DNA of 64,000 nt from Hydrangea macrophylla (GCA_033977485.1 CM066994.1:42123155-42187154); one strand, 5' to 3'. Counted from the stretch's first letter, positions 18,535-32,162 are shown. Notes: generated by a model from the letters alone, not told the origin. A program made the numbers and translations.

Positions 18535-20063
18535 AGATCAATTTGGTGTGGTAATCAAGGCTACATAAGGGGAAAAAAAAACCAAGAATTGTTAGTGCTT
18601 TTTGGCTTAAGTAAAACTTTAAATTTATTATGAATGAAAATTAAAAAATTAAAAAATTAATTTAGCAGGCCAGAGTTTGTATGGGCTAGCCGAATTCGGC
18701 TCGTAATCCATTGCCGAATCGGGCACGAGCAACCTTAGGTTCGACTCAGACTGGCCGCATTAACAAGTAGGCATGTAAATAGCCAGGCCTTTGGGCTGCC
18801 CTAAGCCCGCCTAGTTTTTATATTTTCGTTCAAAATTTTTTAATTCACTTGTGTTAATAATTAAAAATGGTGAATTACACTTTTCACCCTCCAACTTTGG
18901 GACAGATTTCAATTACTCTATTTATTTTAGAATTTTTCAATCTAATCCGCCGAGTTCGATAAGTGTTTTAATTTGGTCTAATACCAAATATTCCTTCACA
19001 GAGTAACAAACATTTCGTGGCTAAAGACCACCTTCTGGGACGAAATATTTGCTGCTAGACCAAATGCCAAGACTTATAAAAACTTTGGGGACTAAATTAG
19101 ATAAAATTAAAAGCATAGAAACTAAATAAAAATTGACCATAAAGCTGAAGGGTGAAAGTGTAGGTTACCCTAATTAAAATTTTGTAAAATTGGCAAAAAA
19201 AATAAAAAAAAATAAATGCCAAGTTAGCCCAATACCCGTAGGTAGGGCTTGGGCGTTAACAATTCAAACCTGGCCCAACCACCTCACAAGTATATTGGAT
19301 TTAAATGCCTATTGACAGACCTACCAACATTAGACTCAATATTTAATACGGATAACTATGACCTTTCCCGAGTTTAGGTTTAATTACACGGACTTCCCTT
19401 GTAGTTTTCATAATTACACTGATCTCTCTTCTTTATAATGGAAGACTGACATCGTTAAAATTTATACGAAAGTACATATTTACTCTTAATTGGTACATTA
19501 CACTCACCTCCCCTGAGTTATGGTTTAATTACATAAATCTCCTTTGAGATTTATAGTTGTGTAACACTCACCTCCCCTCCTTTAGGCAACAACAATCATT
19601 GTTGACCAAAAAATTGATAATTTTTAAGTTAAATTTTCTCAAAATATCGATGCTCATGCTTATAACATCTACAATTAAAGATTTTGAATGCTCTCTCTCT
19701 CTCTATATATATATATATGTACACATTACTTGTGGTTCGATTTAAGTTTATACACACAAACAAAAACTCAAATATTGACTACGAAATTCTGGAGAAAAAA
19801 AATCTTAAAATTTAAGCTAAAATGTAAAAACGTGATTTTTTTTTTTAATCACAAGTCATATGAAAATATACCCATCTTGTAAAATTAACATCCATAATTG
19901 AGTAGATCTGGAAAAAAAAACATGAAATAAAAATTATTTTGTACTCACAAAGAGTGCATTTTTTTCTCACAAAAAATTTGGCAATTGGGTGAACATGTGG
20001 GGCCCACCACTTTTTATGGACAAAATGGGAATAAACAAACGAGCTAAAGTGGTCAGTCTCATA
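18535..20063. repeat. Tandem duplication, first copy (1,529 bp)
   Basis: Starts AGATCAATTTGGTGTGG and ends GTCAGTCTCATA, followed immediately by a second copy of the same sequence. By eye the copies differ by scattered single bases and small changes in A, AT and CT runs. It includes a duplicated left end of the Mutator-like element (TIR beginning at 19350). No gene is supported in it; the 62-66-codon frames at 19557 and 21080 are just matching noise in both copies. Confidence 0.9.
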
Positions 20064-21213
20064 AGATCAATTTGGTGTGGTAATCAAGGCTATATAAGGG
20101 GAAAAAAAAAAACCAAGAATTGTTAGTGCTTTTTGGCTTAAGTAAAACTTTAAATTTATTATGAATGAAAATTAAAAAATTAAAAAATAAATTTAGCAGG
20201 CCAGAGTTTGTATGGGCTAGCCGAATTCGGCTAGTAATCCATTGCCGAATCGGGTACGAGCAACTTTAGGTTCGACTTAGACTGGCCGTATTAACAAGTA
20301 GGCATGTAAATAGCCAGGCCTTTGGGCTGCCCTAAGCCCGCCTAGCTTTTTACATTTTCGTTCAAAATTTTTTAATTCACTTGTGTTAATAATTAAAAAT
20401 GGTGAATTACACTTTTCACCCTCCAACTTTGGGACCGATTTCAATTACTCTATTTATTTTAGAATTTTTCAATCTAATCCGCCGAGTTCGATAAGTGTTT
20501 TAATTTGGTCTAATACCAAATATTCCTTCACAGAGTAACAAACATTTCGTGGCTAAAGACCACCTTCTGGGACGAAATATTTGCTGCTAGACCAAATGCC
20601 AAGACTTATAAAAACTTTGGGGACTAAATTAGATAAAATTAAAAGCATAGAAACTAAATAAAAATTGACCATAAAGCTGAAGGGTGAAAGTGTAGGTTAC
20701 CCTAATTAAAATTTTGTAAAATTGGCCAAAAAAAATAAATGCCAAGTTAGCCCAACACCCGTAGGTAGGGCATGGGCGTTAACAATTCAAACCTGGCCCA
20801 ACCACCTCACAAGTATATTGGATTTAAATGCCTATTGACAGACCTACCAACATTAGACTCAATATTTAATACGGATAACTATGACCTTTCCCTAGTTTAG
20901 GTTTAATTACACGGACTTCCCTTGTAGTTTTCATAATTACACTGATCTCCCTTCTTTATAACGGAAGATTGACATCGATAAAATTTATACGAAAGTACAT
21001 ATTTACTCTTAATTGGTACATTACACTCACCTCCCCTGAGTTATGGTCTAATTACATAAATCTCTTTTGAGATTTATAGTTGTGTAACACTCACCTCCCC
21101 TCCTTTAGGCAACAACAACCATTGTTGACCAAAAAACTGATAATTTTTAAGTTAAATTTTCTCAAAATACCGATGCTCATGCTTATAACATCTACAATTA
21201 AAGATTTTGAATG

Positions 21214-21253
<40 letters not shown>

Positions 21254-21599
21254 GTACACATTACTTGTGGTTCGATTTAAGTTTATACACACAAACAAAA
21301 ACCCAAATATTGACTACGAAATTCTGGAGAAAAAAATCTTAAAAATTTAAGCTAAAATGTAAAAACGTGATTTTTTTTTTTTTAATCACAAGTCATATGA
21401 AAATATACCCTTCTTGTAAAATTAACATCCATAATTGAGTAGATCTGGAAAAAAAAACATGAAATAAAAATTATCTGTACTCACAAAGAGCGCATTTTTT
21501 TCTCACCAAAAATTTGGCAATTGGGTGAACATGTGGGGCCCACCACTTTTCATGGACAAAATGGGGATAAACAAACGAGCTAAAGTGGTCAGTCTCATA
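20064..21599. repeat. Tandem duplication, second copy (1,536 bp)
   Basis: Direct copy of 18535-20063 with the same boundaries. Its last part runs on into the unduplicated interior of the Mutator-like element, so it probably holds the original left end and the first copy is the extra one. Confidence 0.9.
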
Positions 21600-22235
21600 T
21601 GCTCACCCAATGGGGTGCTTGGAAAAGAAAAATTATCTGTTTTTGTAAAATTTCCAAGTCCAATGCGTAGATCTCAAAGAAATATATGAAATAAAAATTA
21701 AAAAAAATAAAAAAATCATCCAAAAATGCCAAAAAAAATGAGAAAATATGATTGTTTAATTCAAACATTATATGTTCGTCAATAATTAATATTATTTGTT
21801 TAGACAGATAAAAACACAAAACGAGACTCGGCTAAAAAAAAGAGAGAGTAAGTTATGGTTTTAACAGATAATATCCTGCTAGGTTATTTTTTGTTAGCTA
21901 TGGGGGCCAAAAAAAATCTGAAAAAATAAGAGTAATTTTAAGTTTAAATGGTTTAGTGTAATTTAAAAAAAAAAACACAAGGGAGGACTGTGTTATTTGA
22001 CATAATATCGAGGGAGGTAAAAGTAAACTTTAAGGGGCATTTTAAGAAGAATACTACAATTATTTGATGATGTAAGCATTTTGTCGTTAGTTTTTCACGT
22101 TTTTTTTTTGTAACGGAGGGGAGGTCAATGTTATTTAAATTTTAAACTCAAGGGAGGTCAGTGTAATTATGAAAACCACAAGGGAGGTCCGTGTCATTAA
22201 ACATAAACTCGGGAGAGCTGAGAGTAATTATCCCC
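20873..22235. mobile_element. Non-autonomous Mutator-like (MULE) element, about 1.36 kb
   Basis: The left end from 20873 (GGATAACTATGACCTTTCC...) is the inverted counterpart of the right end finishing at 22235 (sense GGGGATAATTACTCTCAGC...). The best-matching stretch of the terminal inverted repeats is the block around TTTTCATAATTACACTGA. Immediate flanks are ATTTAATAC (20864-20872) and ATTTAATAT (22236-22244), a 9-bp target duplication with one mismatch, as Mutator elements make. There is no transposase frame. Adenine and thymine runs fill the interior. A duplicated left end lies at 19350. Confidence 0.7.
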
Positions 22236-22244
22236 ATTTAATAT

Positions 22245-22595
22245 TTATTAGAACTAGACCAAACCAGTTGGTTCAACCGAATCTGAGAACAAATAGATCA
22301 TTCACTTTAATTACATAATTGGGCCACCTGTGAAATTGAATCCGTTAAGCCGATGTGAACCAGCTTAGCCAGACAAATCTATTATATATATGCTAGGTAT
22401 TGCCCATGGCTAAAGCCATTACCGAATAGTTCTAACCATGCGTACAATCTGCTAGTAATTGTCCGTAGCCGTGAAGACATGGTAGAAGGTAAAAAACAAA
22501 AAAAAGAAGAGATAATTAAACTAAGGCAAATTCAGAATTTATTTTTAATGCTAGAAAGTAGAAGCAAACGGGAGGAAAATAACAATTCAAAGTGT
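22245..22595. other. Spacer, nothing recognised
   Basis: AT-rich sequence between the Mutator-like element and the CACTA-like array. I see no coding frame, tRNA or clear repeat. Confidence 0.5.
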
Positions 22596-23186
22596 TCTGT
22601 TGTATTATTTCCTAGCCAAAAGTGTAGTCTTTGGCGACGAAATTTTATTTTTCTCGCCTATAGTAAAGGGTCTGGCGATGAATGTTTTTTTCCTCGCCTA
22701 AAGTAACTTTGAAAATTTTTCTTTCCCCTTTTATTTAGCGACAAAATAAATTTTCTCGCCAAAACTTACTTTTGACGAGGAAAATGAGGTTTCCTCGCCT
22801 AAAGTTAGGATTAAAATTAATTATAAGAGACACTTTTTGCCAATGAAATATATTTCCTCGCCAAAACCTACTTTAGGCAAGGAAAATAAGGTTTCCTCGC
22901 TAAAAGTATATTTTGGTGAGGAAATATAGTTTTTCTCGCCTAAAGATAACTCTAAAAATTTAATTTTGGGGATACCCTTTTGGCGACGAAATAGATTTTC
23001 TCACGAAGACCAACTTTTGGCGAGGAAAAATTCGGTTTCCTTGCTAAAAGTGTGTTTTGGCGAGAAAAATCAATTTTCCTCACCAAAAGTTAAGTCTAAA
23101 AAAAATTAATTGTGGGAAACACTTTTTAGCGACGAAAAATGTTTCCTCGCCTAAAGTTAAATCATTTTGGCCGTATTGTCACACTA
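22596..23186. repeat. CACTA-like subterminal repeat array
   Basis: About ten irregular units alternate TTTTGGCGAGGAAA-type and TTTCCTCGCCTAAAGT-type motifs, which are reverse complements of one another, so the whole stretch can fold on itself. Such dense GGCGA repeats are typical of the subterminal regions of plant CACTA (En/Spm) transposons, where transposase binds. I cannot define the CACTA termini or a TSD, so this may be one end of a larger element or a degenerate foldback. Confidence 0.5.
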
Positions 23187-23397
23187 CTTGTCACTGTTAT
23201 AACAGTGACAAAAACAAAACTACACCAACTTGGCTGAATTGTCACATTATTTGTCACTGTTATAATTCTTGGCAAAAAAAATTAAAATTGTGTTGTTGTT
23301 TAGAATAGTGACATGGTTTGCACACACAAGTATTTGTGTAATTTTCAGATACTTTGTTAGTTATACCACGTGCAGTCATCTAGTGTAAGTGTTAAAT
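23187..23397. repeat. Second copy of the palindromic flank
   Basis: Nearly identical to 4894-5103, including the 22-bp palindrome (23189-23210) and the TAAAT in front of the LTR. Here the sequence left of it is uninterrupted (GTCACACTACTTGTC), showing what the A1 insertion site looked like. Confidence 0.75.
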
Positions 23398-25994
23398 TGT
23401 TGGATTATTTTGTGGGTTATATACTTTTGTGGGTTGTTTAGTTAATTGGGTTATAATATTTGTTGTTTGGGCCTTTTAATTTAAAACCAAACAAAGCTTA
23501 TTTTAGGCCATGAGCCTCTTTATTTCCAAAACCCAAACCCATACTAAAAGTTTGATGTGACACATATCCCACATTGCTAATTTACAAGACATTTCAACCT
23601 CTTATATATGTTTCACTTTCATAAGCTAGTAAGATTGTGTTGGGGAAATGCTTTGTCACGCGTGCGCAAGGGGGTACAAATCTTAAATTCGGACTGTCCA
23701 ATTTAGCTTGAAAATAGTGAATTTCACGAGTGTATCCTACAGAGTCGAATTGTACTCTCGGGCATATGGGGGGTGCCGTCACATTTTGTACCTAGTATTA
23801 ATTTTGCGACCGTTGGAGAGATAAGCACATTGTGGATACCGTTTGGGCTCACTTTTAATTTTAAAACAAATTCAAAGAGTCGCCACTTAATTTTTAAAAG
23901 GAAAATTAAGAAACTATTTTTAAAAGAAACTGATCTTTTTTGAAACCAGAGATTAACTAGGTCCGGGGATTATGGAATGAGAGAGGAAGGAGTCCGACGG
24001 ACTAACCCTCTCTCATCCTATCTCACGATAGGCCTCTACTCAACATCCTTTTAATCAAACTATTAATCTAAGCATGCCCTCAACTAATACATAGATATAA
24101 ATATACATTACACAAGCATGTCGAAATGGTGTAAAATTGCTAAAGACAAAATATCATTCAAAACCAAGTAGTTCATTTAGCAAGCAATATGATATGCAAA
24201 ATAGAAAACTAGAGAACTTACCCGGGGTCCATCTGCGAATATTTAAACATGCAGTGCATACAAAAGTTGAAATCTTAATAAAAAGGTCTTTAATCACATA
24301 TACACATAAGACAAGTTTTAATTCTAATGTGTCGCATATGAGGTCGAAAAATTGATGAAATTAAGGAATGATTAAACTAAAGGAGAGTCGAGAGATCATA
24401 CCTCGTCGGCGCTACAAAAAAAAGGTCAGTCCACATAATATACAAGATATAAAGTCAGATGACAATCCTAGGCCTCTAGCTTAAATCTATCAAATATAGT
24501 TAAATCTAAAGCAACGAATCCTAATTACAAGCATCGAGCCACATGGATGAATGTATACATGAACAAAAATAAATTATGAAATACTCATTGATTTAGATCA
24601 TCTAAACTTTGATTTCAAGCATTACTAGTCATTATTGAAACATGGTTTAAACCTTAACTCATGAAAATACCATTTGAGCCATTATTTGCAAAGTTTACCA
24701 AATCTGTCACAACATTCTATTCCAGAGAGAAGACCCGAAATTTAAGAATTTGAAAAGCATATTTCCCATGGTTTGATCTTAATGGTTTCTGGTCACAAGA
24801 TACCTTTGTGAGTCTAGTTTTCAACCCAAAAAGAAAATCAAAGTTCCAACGGTTAGATCTCTAAAAATCAAAAAAACACTAGACATCACTCAGGAATTTC
24901 CAATTCTCTGTCCAGAAGTTTTGTATGATTTTCTAAAAATAGTAAAAAAAAATCAGAATTGATCTAATCTTTTTAGGGAGTCTTGTTAACACATTAAACT
25001 ATATGGAAAATTATTTCAAGTCAAAAATGCTTGGTTAAGGCTCTGATTTACTAATTTCAAATTCTGGAATTCTGGACAGATTATTGTTGTTTCACAAAAC
25101 TCATGACCAAACCACTCTAAACACGAAATCTCATTAAAGCAAAAATAAAAGTGGTAAGCTTTGTGTTATTGCCACTTTCTAGTTGGTTTCATTTAATTCC
25201 AACGGTCCATTATTTAACTAAAAATCCTTGATCAAAGATGGTCATTGAATTCACTGCACCATTTGTCAAGTTCAACTTTGTTTGTTAACCCAACTACTAA
25301 GCCATGAAGTTGGACTTAAACCAAACTACTTCTCCTACCATTTGATGGCCATTGGAGACTAAGGACTCGTATACTTGCGCATTTTGATGAAGTATGAAGA
25401 AACTTTATAAAATCCCAAGACAAAGAATCTAAACCATGGAGATGGGCTTAGACTCAAACTACTTCTCCTACCATTTGATGGTCATTGGAGACTAAGGACT
25501 CTTATACTTATGGATTTTGAGGATGTATGAGGAAACTTCATAAAATCTCAAAATAATGAATTCAAAATATGCGTAAAAGTTTAGACTCATTGACTCAATA
25601 TACTAATATCAACCTTAATCCTCTCATAAATCATGAGTTTATAAAAGTACTAAGGGTTTTAAGTACAAAGATTCAAGTAAGACATTGAAAGTCTTATGAA
25701 TCTTACGAAATAAATATAATCAAAAGAAAAGAAACCAAAGTTTTACCTCAAGATTTATTTAAGCTTTACACCCAAATCTATTTTGATCCAAACTAATGAA
25801 ATGCAAGTTCAATCACAATATTAGTGGTGTGTGATGAAGGTGGAAAGAGAGTTTTTGAAAATGTGTAAAGATCTTAAGAGATTCTAAATATTGTGATTGA
25901 ACTTCTAAACAAACTAATTATCCTAGAGTTTACCTCTAATTATCATCAACTCTTTGGTTGCTTTAAGACCTTCCAAGTGATGATAAAGCTCTTC

Positions 25995-26471
25995 TGTCAG
26001 GACCCGAATTTACATTATTTTCATTATTAAAATGTTATCATATTTTTATGTTTTAACCACCCAAATAACCTTAGACATGTGTTAAAATCCCATTGGTCTT
26101 TCACCTAACTAAATAACCTACACATGACCCCTAGTAAATGACCTAATCTACCAAATACAAATGTTACATGAGATAATATAAAAAGAAATTGAACATAAAA
26201 TTCAGTTAATGAAATGTGATATTTCTCTTTCGTATTAACATCCATACATTCATTACTCTTCAGTTATTGAAGTGTTTAATTCATGTGCCTTTCATTACTA
26301 CAAGATGTTAGCTTTGTATTAATTACCAAGCTTACTTAACTTATGTTAAACACAAGTATAAATAGCACACATACTTTGGGTAAATGCACAACATAAATGA
26401 AATCTACTCCTATATGTGAGATAGAAAATTATAGATGTAAAACTTAGTTTTACGGGTCAAGATCAAGAGAT

Positions 26472-26521
<50 letters not shown>

Positions 26522-28287
26522 GATAAATTATTGTCTACTCTCAAAGTGGGTTGTTTGGGGAATAAAATACTGGACTAGTGGTGGCGGGTTCAGTGGTGTT
26601 TGGACAACAACAGTGGGCTCAATTTTCAAACTTTATCTTCGATCAATGGGTATATTACTTTTCCAAATCTTCTTATACATTTTATAATATGTACATTCTA
26701 AATGTATTTTTATCATCTGTAGTAGATCCTTAAAAGATCTTCCCTAAGCTTAAAGCTTGAGCAAGGCCAAATAGACCCTAAATCGTTATTAATAGTAAAT
26801 TTAAGTTTCTAAGCTAACTTAATTTTTGGGATACATGAAAAGGGCATTTTTGGTATTTCAAAAATTTACAAAATCACTATAAATTATTTCCTACTATTTC
26901 GTAAATTTTGGACATCATTTGGTATTTATTTTAATTTCGAAATTATTAAACGGTTATAGAAAATGAATTTTGAAACTTTACATTTACTGTTAAAATTTGG
27001 TAAAACTCCAAAAAATAAATAGTTAGTACCTTTGTGACCAGAATAATATTTAGAATATTTGGAGACTAATTTTGTAAGTTTTTGGAGACGAAAATTTTAT
27101 TACTAATTCTGAAGCCCAAATTACTATAGAAAAAAAACTATATATTTTTCATATAAAATTGTAACGAACTCGGATTTAACCCTAGTCAATGGCGTTACTT
27201 TTGTAAAAATACAAGGACCATTATAGTAAGGAAAAATCCTATTTTGTAAAATTACGAGAATACCCCTAAAACCTATAATTACCATTTTACCCCTATGCTT
27301 TGAATTAGACTAAATGACAGGTTTTATAAATATTTTGTGTAGGACTTGGAGGTTAATTTCAAAAGAAATTCTTTAACCCCCTAAACTACCAAGGTGAGTG
27401 ATCGTATTTCCTTTTTACTGATTCAACTCCTCACGGGTGAATCTTGTCCTATTACTTGAATAAGTTTTATTTCAATTATGAAATCGTACTTACATTTGTT
27501 CTGGAACACTTCGATTCGTTCCACTGAAAGAGGTTATCGTATTTGAAATTATTGTAAGTTCCATATTTATTTGATTCCAGTGTCAATTACCACCATTCTA
27601 CATGATTATATATTGATTCTATTAAGAATCTACGAGCCCCTATGTGGGATGATCCATATTGGATCTACGAGTGGCCCTAAAGTTGGCCGACCCTCCTTAT
27701 TGGGTCTACGAGTGCTTCTGATCAGTTAGCTATTGCAGTATATGTATATGTATGAGTACGTGAATGGGTGGTTGGTAATCTGACCTTCTAAAAATGTATT
27801 CGTTATACCTGTCCTGATGATATTCTACTCTCTTGATATATCGATTGTTATGTTTATCTGATTTACCGTTGATATATAGATTTCTCTTTATGTTCATCAT
27901 CCAGGATTATGATTATTTCACTGAGTCTTCTACTCACACTCTCCAAATCTTTCTAACCCCTTTCAGGTGATGAAAAGTATAAGAAGGTGGGAGATAACCT
28001 GGTTGAGGAAGACCTATAGAAGAAGAAGAACTTAAAATACTAGCTACCCAGTTAAATAACATGAGTAATTCCAATGGAATTCTCAAAGGCAATATTTAAA
28101 GGCTGAAGTTAGCCAGATCAAAATATTATGTAATAAATTTAGAATGACTTGTAATCTTATGGTCTTCATGACCTATATTTGTAATAAAATTTAATTATGT
28201 TGCTTCCGCGAGTCTCTGAACAAGTTATGAGGCCTTGGTGGCCGGTCACGCACCTTAAATCCACCAATTGGGTTTTGGGGCGTGACA
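25995..28287 (+). repeat. C 5' LTR (2,293 bp)
   Basis: TGTCAGGACCC...GGGGCGTGACA. A GA microsatellite lies at 26473-26521. The LTR ends in the same GGGGCGTGACA as the sense end of B's LTR, just before the PBS, a U5 end shared by the two families. Confidence 0.93.
26357..26365 (+). promoter_or_regulatory. C 5' LTR TATA box
   Basis: TATAAATAG, about 360 bp into the LTR, with the GA run about 110 bp downstream. The same box in the 3' LTR is at 33295-33303. Likely start region of the genomic RNA. Confidence 0.6.
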
Positions 28288-28291
28288 AGCT

Positions 28292-28303
28292 TGGTATCAG
28301 AGC
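28292..28303 (+). promoter_or_regulatory. C primer-binding site (initiator Met tRNA)
   Basis: TGGTATCAGAGC, four bases after the LTR; the standard plant initiator-Met PBS. Gag starts 168 bp further on, with no extra ORF between, unlike element B. Confidence 0.92.
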
Positions 28304-28471
28304 AATAGTTCTAGGGCCGTTAGAAAACGTCAACTCTTTAGTAAGACCATACGCTAAATACCTATACTTAGGTAAATTCTATTTGGATATAAATATAAGG
28401 TAAGAAATACTACTAATTACATTATTATTATGTAGTCAAAGAAGTATTAACAAGGAGTAAGCTCAACCAAC

Positions 28472-31471
28472 ATGGATGAAGCAGCGAATGCTAGATTTGA
28501 ACGTGTCGAACAAATCATCGAAGGACTGGCTTATGCTGCCCAAGATAGAGTAGCTAATTCTGAAGATAATGGTAATGGAAGTAAAAATAATGGACAACGG
28601 GGAATGCAGATAACGGTGGAACAATTTCAGAAACTACGACCACCAACTTTTGATGGTAGTGCAGACCCTACTAAGGCTGAAGCATGGGTTCGTCGGATGG
28701 AAAAGATTTTCAAAGTCTTTCCATGTCCCGAGGAAGAGAAAGTGAAGTATGCCACCTTTACCTTTGTAGGGGAGGCAGATCATTGGTGGACTACAATGGA
28801 GGAAAGCGAGCCCGAGATGAGCTGGCAGCGATTCTTGGAGGTATTTTACGGCATGTACTTCCCAGAATCTATGAAGGAACAAAAGGCTAAGGATTTCATG
28901 AACCTGAAGCAAGGAAACATGACGGTGCTCCAATATGCTACGGAGTTCTCTACCCTATCCCGTTTTGCCACGTATCTAATCCCTACAGAGGAGAAAAAGG
29001 CGAAGAAATTTGAAGATGGTCTGCAAATCCACATACGCAGCAAGGTAGAGATGTTCAAACTCAAGTTATACAAGGAGGTGCTGGATCGTGCTCTCGTGGC
29101 TGAAAGAACAAGTTTGGAACTTCAGAAAAATCGAGACAATTTTAAAAGACAAACAAGTAACCAGGGAAAAGGACAAGGAAATACCAAGAGACAGTTCACG
29201 GGAACGTCTAGTGTAGGTTCTAACTCTCAGAACAAGAGTAGACCACAGGGTGGAACCGTATCTCCATGCAAAACATGTGGGAAGATGCATTGGGGTGTCT
29301 GTCGACTGAGTACAGGAGCATGCTACAAGTGTGGAGAAATGGGCCATATGATCCGAGAATGCCCAACGTGGAAGACTGGGAAGGAAGTTGTCCCAGTTGC
29401 CACTCTAACCAACCAACGTTCGGCTCAAAATCAAGGGAACCAAGGGAAGAATCAACAACGCCATGGACGTGTATTTACCTTAGTCCCAAGTGGTGAGGCT
29501 ACAACTGATACTGTGGTGGCAGGTACTATTTCTATTTGTGGTATTGATGCTCGTACGCTTATGGACTCAGGATCTACTCATTCATTTGTATCACCATATT
29601 TTGCCTCAAAATTCAATGAGACACCAGAGCCTTTAGGTTATGACCTATCCGTCGTTACTCCCTCTGGAAATTCTATGATTGGTACCTTAGTGTATCGATC
29701 CTGCAACATCATAATAAGTAATGTGCCATTACTTGTAGACCTGATACCTTTAGAGATTCAAGGTTTTGATGTCATCTTAGGTATGGATTGGTTATCTTCA
29801 GTATATGCTACTATCAATTGCGTTTCAAAGAGAGTCATTTTCCAAATTCCTGATCGACCAAACTTCTCTTTTGAAGGAAATGGTGCAATGTTACCTCCTT
29901 CCTGTCTTATCTCCTCCATGAAAGCCAATAAATTACTTAGGAAAGGATGTCAAGGTTATCTCTGTACCATTCTAGAAGATTCGCCTGTAGAAGTAACTTT
30001 GGAAGATATCCAAGTGGTAAGGGAATTTCCAGATGTCTTTCCAGATGACTTGCCTAACATTCTGGTCGATAGAGAGATTGAATTCACTATTGATCTCGTT
30101 CCAAATACCCAACCAATATCGAAGACCCCTTATCGTATGGCTCCAATGGAACTGGCAGAGTTGAAGACGCAGTTACAAGAATTATTGGATAAAGGTTTTA
30201 TTAGACCTAGCACTTCTCCCTGGGGTGCACCTGTTCTATTTGTGAAGAAGAAAGATGGGACTATGAGATTATGTGTCGATTACCGTGAGTTAAACAAGGT
30301 AACAATAAAGAATCGATATCCTCTTCCAAGGATTGACGATCTATTCGATCAATTACAAGGAGCACAAGTGTTCTCAAAGATTGACCTGAGATCAGGTTAC
30401 CATCAATTGAAGATTAAAGCAGAAGATGTAGAAAAGACCGCTTTTCGAACTCGATATGGTCATTACGAATTCCTAGTAATGCCTTTTGGTGTTACCAATG
30501 CTCCTGCTGCATTCATGGATTTGATGAATCGAGTATTTAAACCCTATCTCGATGATTTTGTAATAGTATTCATCGATGATATCCTTATCTATTCTAAAAG
30601 TCTTGAGGAACATGAACGTCATTTGAGGACAATACTACAGACATTAAAAGATCGTCAACTATTTGCTAAATTCAAGAAATGTGAGTTCTGGCTTCCAAAG
30701 ATTTCTTTCTTGGAGCATGTGATCTCAAAAGAAGGCGTATCAGTTGACCCACAAAAGGTGGTGGCAATCATGTCTTGGCCGAGACCAACAACTGTGACAG
30801 AAGTACGTAGTTTCCTAGGTTTGGCGGGATATTACCGGAGATTTGTCAAAGACTTCTCCAGGATAGCTGGACCAATGACTCAATTGACGCAGAAGGGCAT
30901 ACATTTTGAATGGACTGATGATCGTGAGCAATGTTTCCAAGAGTTGAAAAATAGATTGGTTTCTGCACCAATTTTAAGCATACCTACTGGACAAGGTGGG
31001 TTCGTGATCTATAGTGATGCTTCCCATCGAGGGTTGGGATGTGTTCTAATGCAACATGGTAAAGTTATTGCATATGCATCCCGACAGCTCAAAATTCATG
31101 AAAAGAACTACCCTACTCACGACTTGGAACTAGCCGCTGTGGTGTTCGCCTTAAAGATTTGGCGTCATTACCTATATGGTGAAAGATGTGAGATTTTCAC
31201 CGATCACAAGAGTTTAAAGTATCTATTCTCTCAGAAGGAACTGAATATAAGGCAACGAAGATGGCTTGAGTTGATGAAAGACTACGATCTTGATATCCAA
31301 TATCATCCCGGCAAGGCTAATGTTGTAGCTGATGCTTTAAGTCGAAAATCTTCAGGAAATCTGGCTTACTTGCTCACTACACAACAACAATTGATTGAAG
31401 ACTTTGAAAGATTCCCATCATTGCAATGGTATATTAACAGCTCTTGTTGCAAAACCAACAGTCATCAATGA
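28472..31471 (+). CDS. gag-pol: C gag, protease, reverse transcriptase and RNase H
   Basis: A 999-codon frame starting at ATG 28472. The gag domain is at about residues 55-215. A degenerate knuckle (C266, C269, H273, C277) precedes a canonical CCHC (C284, C287, H292, C297). The protease site is D365-S-G-S. Reverse transcriptase spans about 560-750, with D638 in [10 protein letters not shown] and the FIDDILIY box at D702-D703. RNase H spans about 840-958, with D849, E886, D911 and D954. After about residue 980 the reading leaves the family's usual sequence ([11 protein letters not shown]...), because a +1 frame change around 31400-31440 moves the integrase into the next frame. This part of pol is otherwise intact. 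Confidence 0.92.
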   Translation: MDEAANARFERVEQIIEGLAYAAQDRVANSEDNGNGSKNNGQRGMQITVEQFQKLRPPTFDGSADPTKAEAWVRRMEKIFKVFPCPEEEKVKYATFTFVGEADHWWTTMEESEPEMSWQRFLEVFYGMYFPESMKEQKAKDFMNLKQGNMTVLQYATEFSTLSRFATYLIPTEEKKAKKFEDGLQIHIRSKVEMFKLKLYKEVLDRALVAERTSLELQKNRDNFKRQTSNQGKGQGNTKRQFTGTSSVGSNSQNKSRPQGGTVSPCKTCGKMHWGVCRLSTGACYKCGEMGHMIRECPTWKTGKEVVPVATLTNQRSAQNQGNQGKNQQRHGRVFTLVPSGEATTDTVVAGTISICGIDARTLMDSGSTHSFVSPYFASKFNETPEPLGYDLSVVTPSGNSMIGTLVYRSCNIIISNVPLLVDLIPLEIQGFDVILGMDWLSSVYATINCVSKRVIFQIPDRPNFSFEGNGAMLPPSCLISSMKANKLLRKGCQGYLCTILEDSPVEVTLEDIQVVREFPDVFPDDLPNILVDREIEFTIDLVPNTQPISKTPYRMAPMELAELKTQLQELLDKGFIRPSTSPWGAPVLFVKKKDGTMRLCVDYRELNKVTIKNRYPLPRIDDLFDQLQGAQVFSKIDLRSGYHQLKIKAEDVEKTAFRTRYGHYEFLVMPFGVTNAPAAFMDLMNRVFKPYLDDFVIVFIDDILIYSKSLEEHERHLRTILQTLKDRQLFAKFKKCEFWLPKISFLEHVISKEGVSVDPQKVVAIMSWPRPTTVTEVRSFLGLAGYYRRFVKDFSRIAGPMTQLTQKGIHFEWTDDREQCFQELKNRLVSAPILSIPTGQGGFVIYSDASHRGLGCVLMQHGKVIAYASRQLKIHEKNYPTHDLELAAVVFALKIWRHYLYGERCEIFTDHKSLKYLFSQKELNIRQRRWLELMKDYDLDIQYHPGKANVVADALSRKSSGNLAYLLTTQQQLIEDFERFPSLQWYINSSCCKTNSHQ

Positions 31472-32162
31472 GGTGAAAGAAGCTCAAATGCAAGACGACT
31501 ACCTAAACAAGATTTCTAAGGAGATACCAGAAGGGAAAAGACCTGAATTTATATCACGAGACGGTATTCTACTGTATCAGGACCGTATCTGTGTACCAAA
31601 CCTTCCTGAGATTAAGAGAAGAGTAATGGAAGAAGCACATTCTTCTAGATTTGCAGTACACCCAGGTAGTACTAAAATGTACCAAGATATGAAAAAATAC
31701 TTATGGTGGCCCAACATGAAAAGAGAGATTGCTGACTTTGTATCACGTTGTCTGCATTGTCAACAAGTTAAGGTAGAGCATCAACGATCGGGTGGAGTTC
31801 TTCAATCACTTCCTATCCCAGAGTGGAAATGGGAGCATATCACCATGGACTTTGTAGTTGGACTACCACGATCTTCGAAGCAAAATGACGCTATTTGGGT
31901 AATTGTTGACAGATTGACAAAATCAGCTCATTTTCTACCAGTCAAAGTCACTCATCCACTAGAAAAGTTAGCAGCTTTGTATATTGATGAGATTATCAGG
32001 CTTCATGGTACACCGATTACTATAGTTTCTGATAGAGATCCAAGATTCGTATCACGATTTTGGAAGAGCTTACAAAGAGCTTTGGGAACTACACATAATT
32101 TCAGTACAGCTTTTCACCCTCAAACGGATGGACAATCTGAGCGAGTAATTCAAATTTTGTAG
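31395..32162 (+). pseudogene. C integrase, first part, out of frame with upstream pol
   Basis: Integrase inserts the cDNA into the genome. The zinc finger is visible (AHSSRFAVHPGS...CLHCQQ), as is the catalytic core with Asp in TMDFVVG, Asp in SDRDPRF and Glu in DGQSERV. It lies one frame over from the upstream polyprotein. Family homology begins near 31430, so the first methionine (31395) is not a real start. A TAG at 32160-32162 ends it in the middle of the domain, where family members have a sense codon. No integrase could be made in one piece from this copy. Confidence 0.85.

Noticed and set aside
28197..28403. 68-codon ORF in front of gag of C
   Set aside because: It spans the LTR end and PBS, is short, and has no recognisable domain; not comparable with the ORF in B.
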